The notes below the pieces were generated by a model. It searched no databases, had not been told where the DNA came from, and was given only the letters and a program-made list of their open reading frames with translations. DNA of 64,000 nucleotides from Aureobasidium sp. EXF-3400 (Eukaryota; Ascomycota; Dothideomycetes; Dothideales; Saccotheciaceae): the NCBI GenBank assembly GCA_024195585.1, contig SWBL01000030.1, forward strand, positions 1 to 64,000, in the 5' to 3' direction. Positions within the stretch are counted from its first letter, which is position 1. Each line of letters starts with the position of its first letter. Shown here piece by piece: positions 57,159 to 64,000 of the stretch. A program made the translations under genes and the position numbers.

Positions 57159-58118
57159 ATGCCTTCCACAACATCATGTCTGTCTTCGCCGAATACTACG
57201 CCATTCCTCATCACAGTCCAGGATGCTATCTTGTTAGAAGACTCGGAAGGCTTTAGCATACTCCGCGACCATCTCTCAAATGAATGCTGTAACGACTTCT
57301 GCAAGGATCATGAAACCGATGTTACCGAAGACAAACAGGCCTGGATCCTGATGAGAGACATACTTCACGCTCTGCTCGCACCTGTCGTAGCTCTTCACGA
57401 CCACACAACGAGAGTCGCTCAGAAGTTCACCAAGGCTACCAAACCAGAGGACATCGAGTTTGCTTTCCGGAACAAGGGCCGCAATGCATTTGTTTGGCTC
57501 ACATCTTTCTTGGCTGATGACGAAGACTGGTGCCTTAGCAAGAACTGTCCTGCTTGCGTAGTGCAACACGCCTTGGATGCCGAGTTTCAGATCAGACTAA
57601 TGGCTGCCGCGTGCTTGCTTTCCTGTGCAAAGGGCCCAGAACCTGGTGATGGTCCTACTCTCCCTTCATTCGACTTCTTTCTCCGCTCTCTGCGTGATGC
57701 CCTCAAGGAAGATGAGCTATGGGGACCTGATTATTACGAATACGTCGAACCGAAGGCCGAAGACTTGAACCTCGGAATGCAGGATTTGATGCGTCAGTGT
57801 GAGAAGCTCGAACTCTCCATGACACCACCTGGAACACCGGAAGATAAACCCCTGCCCTCATTCTCATACTTCTCGGAGCGCAGAATGTCACTCATGACCC
57901 CGACAAAAACGATCTACCCGAGAAGGCAGTCGGTGGTGCCGGGCATCACTGTGAAGCGTTCAAAGCTAGCCAAGGTTCAGATGAAGATGGCACAGGAAGA
58001 GGAACAATGGCTCCAGTCGTTCGTCAACAATGCATGGCAGACACTCAACCCTTTCCAAATGGACCTGCCCTCGATCAACACCCTCGCACGCCGTATGTCG
58101 CTAGTTGCAGGCCCCTGA
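57159..58118 (+). CDS. unknown fungal protein, 319 aa
   Basis: Single-exon frame from ATG 57159 with context TCAAG. It is acidic and helical in the first 180 residues; CLSKNCPACVVQHA near residue 125 contains a CxxC. The C-terminal third is S/P/R-rich with RRMSLMTP and RRQSVV sequences, which look like basophilic kinase sites, and ends RRMSLVAGP. There is no signal peptide or membrane span. The codon usage and length suggest a true gene, but I do not recognise a family. Confidence 0.6.
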   Translation: MPSTTSCLSSPNTTPFLITVQDAILLEDSEGFSILRDHLSNECCNDFCKDHETDVTEDKQAWILMRDILHALLAPVVALHDHTTRVAQKFTKATKPEDIEFAFRNKGRNAFVWLTSFLADDEDWCLSKNCPACVVQHALDAEFQIRLMAAACLLSCAKGPEPGDGPTLPSFDFFLRSLRDALKEDELWGPDYYEYVEPKAEDLNLGMQDLMRQCEKLELSMTPPGTPEDKPLPSFSYFSERRMSLMTPTKTIYPRRQSVVPGITVKRSKLAKVQMKMAQEEEQWLQSFVNNAWQTLNPFQMDLPSINTLARRMSLVAGP

Positions 58119-58983
58119 GTGGAGTAAGCGGCTGGCAGACCTCCCAAGCAAACAAGACTTCTGGAAAACTTCACATGCAAATTCTACAAGCCAAAACAAG
58201 CCACAACCGCGGTGCAATGTGAGCTCTATCGGTCCCAACGCGTTGTATCGCCGGCCGACAATACGCCGGCGTGACAGCATGCCGCGTCCTACCATTCGGG
58301 TTGGCTGGAGACTGCATCCTAGCCTTCTGCCCCCCAAATATTGAAGCCAATATCACTTCAATAAATATCCACTCCGGACCGGAAGAAGCGGAGGGGAGGT
58401 TGGGCAGAACAACAAATCGCGCTGGCTGCTGATAGGGAAATTGGAAACCGACAAAGCACGAAAAAGGGCCGGCTTGTTTTGGGCAGCCTTGGCTTCTGGC
58501 TCTCGGCTTTGCTTAGAGTCGGTAAATCGGTCATTAACCTGCGGCAGAGTCAGCTGCAACATCGAACGGGCTGAGCACGTTGTCGATGGTTTTCCAAATC
58601 AGAGTTGGTCCCATGAACACGGGTTGTTCGTGAGTCAGAGTCGCTGATGCGACGACCAAATCTAGCAACATAGACGAGTAGCGTACTTTGAGCAGTTCGC
58701 ATGCGACGACGGTTCAGGTTTTGAACTCAAATAATAGTAGACAAGTACAATAGGTAGTACTATAATGATGCAAATACTCAAGACCATTAAGACAGCTCTA
58801 CGTCCATGTGCACTTTTGTAACATGAATGAGAGACGACAATGCTGCTGCTGCCCAAGCACTTGAAGTGTTGGGTTTCTGGATGAGAATTGACAGCAAGAT
58901 CTCTAGCCTTGGCATTTCCCCGCCATGAGCAGCATCATGAATCTCGAAAGTCCCAAAAAATTAATGCTCGTGTTAACAACCAC
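58119..58983. other. intergenic before PUS3
   Basis: 3' region of the 57159 gene and PUS3 promoter/leader. No convincing gene; several short open frames are random in composition. Confidence 0.45.
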
Positions 58984-60804
58984 ATGCGCTCAGCCCTTTG
59001 GTCCTTGACCTCGATAGCGAGTTGCTCCTTCTCAAAGCCTAGAGTCTCAACGTTATCCCGCATTCCAATCACCACTACACGCACGAGCACCAGCACGTCT
59101 CGCCGAGCCAGACGAAGAAGAATGGGTCTCCCAGATCCAGCAGAAACACCAGACTATTCCACCTGGACACCCGAACAACTGCAAAAACGCATCGCAGATC
59201 TAGAAGCTCAACTTCGCAACAATCGCATTGCTCCCGTGCCTGATCCTTCAACTGTCCTTCCGCCAAAGAAGAAACAAAAGCAAGATCGTCCTTTTGATGC
59301 CAGTCGCTACAACACTAGACACATTGCGCTGAAATTTGCATATCTGGGTCAGAGATACAATGGCTTTGAACACCATACCGGAAACAAGACGCCATTGCCT
59401 ACCATCGAGGAAGAGCTGTGGAAGGCATTGACTAAGACACGGTTGATCTTCCCTTCGAGACAAGGTCACTTGAAAGAGGGAGAGATTGACTGGGAAGGCA
59501 CAGATTACTCGAAATGTGGAAGGACGGATAGAGGTGTTAGTGCCTTTGGACAAGTCATCGGTATCCGTGTTCGAAGTCTACAGCCTATGCCGAAGGAGAA
59601 GCCAGCACAGGAAGAGAATACAGATGCAATGCAAGGAATCGAGGGAAATGCAAAAGAACAGGAGGCCAACAAGGAAGACGCAAAACCAGAGAAGCCTTGG
59701 GACCACATCAGGGATGAGCTACCGTATATCCAACTGCTCAACCGGGTCTTACCTGAAGACATTAGAATGCTCGCTTGGTGCCCGACGCCGCCCGCCGACT
59801 TCAATGCCCGATTCAACTGTCGCGAACGTCGATACCGCTACTTCTTCACCCAGCCTGCTTTTGCGCCCGTCCCTGGAGATGCAGGACTCATGACCACAGC
59901 AACTGGAAAGACATTAAGAGAAGGCTACCTGGATATTGAAGCTATGCGAGATGCAGCAAAGAGATACGAGGGCTTGCACGACTTTCGCAATTTCTGCAAG
60001 GTGGATCCAGCAAAACAGATTACAAACTTTGAGAGGAGGATCTTCAAGGCGTCGATTGAGGAGGTTGACGTAAGCCAGACACCTGCAGGGTTCATCTCAC
60101 ATCCGGCTTTTGCTCAGACTGCAAATGGTGAGAACAAGACGGGTGTGAACGGTGATTTGAGCATTCCAAAGATCTACACCTTCGACGTCAATGGATCTGC
60201 TTTCTTGTGGCACCAAGTGCGCCATTTGGTTGCGGTATTGTTCTTGGTCGGCCAAGGATTTGAGCCCCCATCAATCATTTCGGATCTGTTGGACATGGAG
60301 AAGTATCCTACACGGCCGAAGTATGAGATGGCAACGGACGCTCCACTAGTTCTTTGGGACTGCATCTTCCCCGATCATCCTGATAACGATCAGAGCAGAG
60401 AGGATGACATGAATTGGGTCTATGTAGGTGAGACCGGCGGCCGTGAAACCAACAAGCGTCCTGATCTCGATGGCGGGGACAGCAAATTCGGCAAGGGAGG
60501 TATCATGGACTCGATCTGGGAGGTGTGGCACAAGCGCAAGATGGACGAGATCCTGGCTGGAAGTCTGATGGATATTGTTGCTGCACAAGGCAGGCGATCA
60601 CCAGCAGATGTCAAGCTGCCTCCAGCGACTGAGAGAAGTCCTAGGTTGTTTGATGGCGGTGATTGGCCCAGACCAGTAGGAACATATGTTCCCATTGCTC
60701 GTAAACAGAGGATGGAGCCCGTTGAAGTGGTGAACGCCAGATATCTCGAGAGGAAGGGTCCTTATAAGCCCAAGTTCATGCGCAAGGATGAAGGAGACGA
60801 GTAA
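58984..60804 (+). CDS. PUS3: tRNA pseudouridine(38/39) synthase, Pus3/Deg1
   Basis: Single exon, 606 aa from ATG 58984. TruA-family catalytic Asp182 lies in CGRTDRGVSAFGQ; FAYLGQRYNGFEHH, ERRYRYFF and SAFLWHQVRHLVAVLF are further conserved blocks. The enzyme modifies U38/U39 in the anticodon arm of cytosolic and, in yeast, mitochondrial tRNAs. The first 46 residues are R/S/T-rich without acidic residues and resemble a mitochondrial presequence; a second ATG at 59122 (MGLPDP) would give a cytosolic/nuclear form. The stop is 14 bp from the stop of PIG-H (convergent). Confidence 0.9.
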   Translation: MRSALWSLTSIASCSFSKPRVSTLSRIPITTTRTSTSTSRRARRRRMGLPDPAETPDYSTWTPEQLQKRIADLEAQLRNNRIAPVPDPSTVLPPKKKQKQDRPFDASRYNTRHIALKFAYLGQRYNGFEHHTGNKTPLPTIEEELWKALTKTRLIFPSRQGHLKEGEIDWEGTDYSKCGRTDRGVSAFGQVIGIRVRSLQPMPKEKPAQEENTDAMQGIEGNAKEQEANKEDAKPEKPWDHIRDELPYIQLLNRVLPEDIRMLAWCPTPPADFNARFNCRERRYRYFFTQPAFAPVPGDAGLMTTATGKTLREGYLDIEAMRDAAKRYEGLHDFRNFCKVDPAKQITNFERRIFKASIEEVDVSQTPAGFISHPAFAQTANGENKTGVNGDLSIPKIYTFDVNGSAFLWHQVRHLVAVLFLVGQGFEPPSIISDLLDMEKYPTRPKYEMATDAPLVLWDCIFPDHPDNDQSREDDMNWVYVGETGGRETNKRPDLDGGDSKFGKGGIMDSIWEVWHKRKMDEILAGSLMDIVAAQGRRSPADVKLPPATERSPRLFDGGDWPRPVGTYVPIARKQRMEPVEVVNARYLERKGPYKPKFMRKDEGDE

Positions 60805-60818
60805 ATACAAGCCATTGA

Positions 60819-61488
60819 CTAGGACTTTGGCTCATACAAACATGATTTTGCGCCCCTCCAAACTTCTTCCAAAACTCGTCTGCGCGGAAGTATGCTCTGT
60901 TGTAACCATCAGCCTCCACATGAATCCACATAGCTCAGACGAACTTACCGGAAAGACCACAACGACATCATGTTCACCCTCGACCACAATAGCCAGATAG
61001 AACCTAACTTCGAATCCCTTGAAAGCTTCGTAGACAAAGATATCTTGAATCATGTTGGTGGGAATGAACCTCGTAGTTGCAGTACTGAGATAAGTCGGGC
61101 TGCTCGTCGTCGTCTGCACACCCATGCCACGTATCACTAAGAGAGACTCTGTAGTATAGCCTTTGCGGAAGATGACCGAGAAAATCGCCAAACTGATGGG
61201 AGCCAAGTAGAGCCAGGAAATACGAGATGCAGAAGTTGTAGCCAGTTCCGTCAGGGCTGGAGGAAGAAAGGTAGAAGCATAGTCTGTATGAACCTTCCAA
61301 CGTGGAGTTGCAAACTCATGGGCTTTTGCGATGAGGATGCATAGGAGAGTCAGGCCTATTAGTATCCTGGCTAGTCCAACGAGAACGCGGCGGACTCGTG
61401 CTGGAACTGTGTTGTTTGCTGAGCGAGTTGACACTTTGTATAGTACCGTGGTCGGCGAAGGTCGTTTTACCGTCAACATGTTTCTCAT
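60819..61488 (-). CDS. GPI15: GPI-GlcNAc transferase subunit PIG-H/Gpi15
   Basis: Exons are 61488-60949 and 60896-60819 (52-nt intron GTAAGT...ACAG, phase 0), giving 205 aa. Two hydrophobic segments near residues 33-50 and 85-103 form the hairpin; then ESLLVIRGMGVQTTT, RFIPTNMIQDIFVYEAFKGFEVRFYL and, after the junction, LPRRRVLEEVWRGAK are the PIG-H signature. This subunit belongs to the ER complex that makes the first GPI intermediate, GlcNAc-PI. An in-frame second ATG lies at 61479. Splicing restores the conserved end; without it the frame would run on to an unrelated tail. Confidence 0.88.
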
Positions 61489-61694
61489 TCTGATTTTAAC
61501 CGAATTGAGAAGGATAGATCCGAGTTCATCAGAGCAGGTTGAAGAAAGTTGCTTTGTAAAGTGACATTGGATGTTTCGCGCGCAAGGCAAAGCGTTGCAT
61601 GACGAACCACAACCCTGTCCATCCAAGCTCTCTGCCCAATCCAAGAGCTCACCATTTCTCTTCTTCTCTCTCACACACACCAGACTTCGCAAAG

Positions 61695-62404
61695 ATGCCA
61701 CCCTCACCATCAAGGAATAGAAGTCGCTCGCGCTCACCTCCGCGCAAACCAAAATCATCAGGAGGATTTCGCTGGAAAGACAAGGGCTCGCGCGCAAACG
61801 ACAGCTTCAGCCGCGATCTCGACGAACGTAACCACGATGATGCGCCTCCTCGTCGCTCTTCACCACCCCGCGATCGCGACAGATATAGGGATCGTTCGCC
61901 TAGACGCGATGGCAATAGAGACAGCTATCGCCCCAGATCGCCGAGACGAGACGACCGTGATCGATACAGAGATGGAGGTGATAGAAGACGCTCACCCAGA
62001 CGTGATGGAGGCAGAGATGAGAGGAAAGAGAAGAGGAGAGAGGACAAACCCAAGAGCGACAAAGAGAGGGAGAAGAAGCCAAAAGCTGTCGCTGCTCCTA
62101 GCCGTGCGGAGCCTATGATTATTGTCAATGTCAATGATCGTTTGGGAACCAAGGCTGCTATTCCTTGTTTGGGCAGCGATCCAGTCAGTAAGTGCTGTCT
62201 ATACTTCGATGGTGTTTTTAGCAAGTGCTGACTTTTTGTGTAGAAGCATTCAAGGCTATGGTTGCTGCACGTATTGGTCGTCAGCCTCACGAGATCATGT
62301 TGAAGAGACAGGGCGAACGTCCGTTCAAGGACCATCTTACTCTGGACGATTATGGCGTTAGCAATGGCGTACAGCTTGACCTTGAACTTGACACTGGCGA
62401 TTGA
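61695..62404 (+). CDS. HUB1: RS-rich protein with C-terminal Hub1/UBL5 domain
   Basis: Exons are 61695-62187 and 62244-62404 (56-nt intron), giving 217 aa. The first ~140 residues are R/S/D-rich with RSRSPPRK and repeated RRD-type runs, as in splicing-factor RS domains. The last ~75 (MIIVNVNDRLGTKAA... IMLKRQGERPFKDHLTLDDYGV) form a ubiquitin-like fold of the Hub1/UBL5 type, with the NDRLG start and KDHxxLxDY block. Hub1 binds HIND motifs of Snu66 and aids splice-site choice. Yeast and human Hub1 consist of the ~73-residue domain alone, so the RS extension is notable. It ends TGD rather than the YY-x end of yeast Hub1. Confidence 0.85.
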
Positions 62405-62948
62405 AAGGACATCTGGACCACGCAATCTTGTTGTCACCACTATGGAGCATTATGCTGTTAGCAGACAGCGCCTGGCACCCGCTACTAAGAAATATCTGTG
62501 TCACATTGGGTCCGTACACGAAGAGAGCTTACTGGACGCTTAGCAGAACATGGCGCATGGACGGCACCAGATTCGAGATGTTCATGCTGAGCTGGATGGG
62601 TCCTTGCAAGAGATCTCAACCTTGCCAGTCTCGTAGAGAGAGCTTGCTTGAAGACTTCCGTCACCTCATAAATGAAAACAGCAAACTTCTGGAGCCGGCC
62701 TTTTCAGGCGCATCCCATCCGTACAACCATCTGTGCCTGCCAGTTCGCAAGTCTCAAGTTCTTCAACCCGTTTTCCGCTCGTTGTGTTGAATTAATCTCA
62801 CGTAAGCTCCATAGGTTGTAGTTCGGGGACCTTGCTGAGTCGAGCGTGTGATAGCATGACATACTCATTATGCATACGCCTGCCAGCAGGCCGACAGTAA
62901 CGTTCCTCAACTAGAATACAACACCCCCTCTCATTGCTCTCTCAAGAC
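62405..62948. other. intergenic between convergent HUB1 and small mitochondrial gene
   Basis: 3' regions only; open frames here (for example 62401-62790 plus) have no motif. Confidence 0.4.
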
Positions 62949-63284
62949 TCAGTTCTTCTTGCCATGAGGATGTTCCTTCTCAGCCTGTCCTGCTGTCTCC
63001 TTCTGCAAATCCTCCATGTGGCTATCATGATCGTGAACCTTCTCTCTGTCTGCAGTGATCGAAGCTTCACCAGCAGAAGCCAGGTCCTCGTTCCATTGGG
63101 CCTTTCCTTGCTTTTGTGCCTTAAGTTGCTCTTGTTTGGTCTTCTCGAGCTCTTCGGGAGAGCGGGCAGCGTCTTCCTTGATGCTGCGGAAGGGCGAGGC
63201 GGTAAAGGTACGGAAGGTGGGAGGGAAAGAGCGCAGACGCTGCATGCGGGTGGAGCGGAAGAGGTGAAGTGTGCGCGAAGACAT
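62949..63284 (-). CDS. small mitochondrial-type protein, unknown
   Basis: A 111-aa single-exon frame from ATG 63284. The first 35 residues (MSSRTLHLFRSTRMQRLRSF...) lack acidic residues and are amphipathic and R/S/F-rich, a presequence pattern. The rest is very hydrophilic, with EELEKTKQEQ, ADREKVHDHDSHMEDLQKE and an HPHGKKN end, probably helical. It resembles a conserved small fungal protein often annotated only as hypothetical; no function is known. An upstream open stretch in the same frame extends to 63590 but is probably leader. Confidence 0.65.
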   Translation of the reverse strand: MSSRTLHLFRSTRMQRLRSFPPTFRTFTASPFRSIKEDAARSPEELEKTKQEQLKAQKQGKAQWNEDLASAGEASITADREKVHDHDSHMEDLQKETAGQAEKEHPHGKKN

Positions 63285-63616
63285 TGTTATGGTTTGTGAT
63301 TCTGCCGAGGTGTTAGTGAGTAGTATGAATAGATGGACTTCAGAAGTCGTACTCTTTGGAAGGGTTGAGACTGGGTACGTGAGTGAAAAGTATTGGTTTT
63401 GTATAAGTAGAGTAGAAAAGTCGTGAGGATATTTTGATAGGACTCTGGGGCTTTGCAAGGTCTTAAACAGGAACCTCGGAAGAGCTTGGTATAGCATCAT
63501 AATCAGCATGACGTAGGGTGGGGCAACCGGACAACCAAGGTAAAGGAACATCTCGCGTGTACGAGCACACATTTTTTGGTACATATACATATCACATCGA
63601 AAGTGCTACAACAACA

Positions 63617-63713
63617 TCCGATATGGTCTAGTGGCTAGGATTTCTCGCTCTCAAACCGTTCAACCTGAACAACTAGGTCCGAGGAGGCCGGGGTTCAATT
63701 CCCCGTGTCGGAA
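63617..63713 (+). tRNA. tRNA-Glu (CTC) with intron
   Basis: Acceptor TCCGATA (617-623 of this kb) pairs with TGTCGGA, with discriminator A at 63713. T arm CGGGG-TTCAATT-CCCCG is perfect. The anticodon stem TCTCG pairs with CGAGG; anticodon CTC is at 63650-63652 and a 25-nt intron lies at about 63654-63678. A T-rich tail (TCTTCTTTTGC) follows. Confidence 0.92.
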
Positions 63714-64000
63714 TCTTCTTTTGCACTTTCTTCTCAACACTCCTGCGACGCAAGGACTCTGCTTTTTGTTTTTTTGCAGTGTATCCTGTCGTTCCTTTCT
63801 TGGATAGCAAGTAGCGCTGCGATCCAAGATTCAGCCCTTGAATCTAGTGCTGCTGCAAACATTGGTGGTGTTATCGCTAACCCTCGACCAGTTCCTTCGA
63901 ACTCATCAGGCACCATTATCGTCCGCTAACAAGCGATTGTCATGCACTATACACGTAAAAGCTACTGCCTGGGCCTACAGAAAATGGCTACCAGTATGGT
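63714..64000. other. window end, no gene recognised
   Basis: A 74-codon open frame (63705-63929) begins inside the tRNA and has no motif; it is not called. Confidence 0.4.

Noticed and set aside
1..64000. Secondary-metabolite or mobile-element cluster
   Set aside because: No polyketide or peptide synthase, transposase, reverse transcriptase or terminal repeats were seen; the genes are mostly housekeeping.

Overview
This window is nuclear DNA of a filamentous ascomycete (Pezizomycotina, probably a Dothideomycete-type fungus; the class is inference). It has short GT-AG introns, mostly 46-70 nt, with CTAAC/CTGAC-like branch sites, three intron-containing tRNA genes, and a housekeeping repertoire typical of such fungi. 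Genes are dense, on both strands and mostly single-copy. I saw no intact transposon, CRISPR array or bacterial-type operon.

Layout. 0.5 kb: tRNA-Phe. 1.7-4.4 kb: a BYE1-type PHD/TFIIS/SPOC protein. 5.6-8.4 kb: a large fungus-specific protein of unknown function, interrupted by an in-frame TGA. 8.4-14.3 kb (minus): ubiquitin C-terminal hydrolase, a GABA/choline-type APC permease and glutamate decarboxylase. 14.8-20.6 kb (plus): Artemis/SNM1-like nuclease, C3HC zinc-finger (Rsm1-like) protein, 14-TM MFS transporter. 21.0-28.1 kb (minus): ataxin-10/Ctr86-like protein carrying an HMG box, a small single-TM protein, and the karyogamy protein Kar5/Tht1. 28.5-31.0 kb (plus): mitochondrial ribosomal protein uL6m and a four-TM MARVEL-like protein. 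32.1-40.1 kb (minus): a secreted Ser/Thr-rich protein with a duplicated Cys domain, and a 17-exon ABCC transporter. 40.5-45.1 kb: tRNA-Ala, Hal2/Met22 nucleotidase, a small unknown protein, Mediator Med7 and a PAP2 lipid phosphatase. 45.7 kb: a five-copy ~40-bp minisatellite. 46-51.3 kb (minus): a disordered S/T/P/Q-rich protein and PRPP synthetase. 51.8-54.6 kb: an atypical Rho-like GTPase and a GPI-anchored GH72 glucanosyltransferase. After a 2.6-kb gene-poor stretch, 57.2-63.7 kb holds an unknown protein, Pus3, PIG-H/Gpi15, an RS-Hub1 fusion, a small mitochondrial-type protein and tRNA-Glu.

Functional links. The GABA-type permease and glutamate decarboxylase lie next to each other on one strand, which suggests a small GABA-metabolism pair. 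PIG-H (GPI-anchor synthesis) and GH72 (a GPI-anchored wall enzyme) belong to one cell-surface theme but are about 6 kb apart. Several head-to-head pairs (GAD/Artemis, KAR5/MRPL6, MED7/PAP2) share short divergent promoters.

The best leads are the TGA-interrupted gene, the HMG box inside the ataxin-10-like protein with a Cys-rich open frame beyond its stop, the duplicated intron-split Cys domain, the GTPase lacking the catalytic Gln, and the minisatellite. Exon limits were built by hand from splice sites and frame continuity. All family assignments come from recognised motifs, not database searches.
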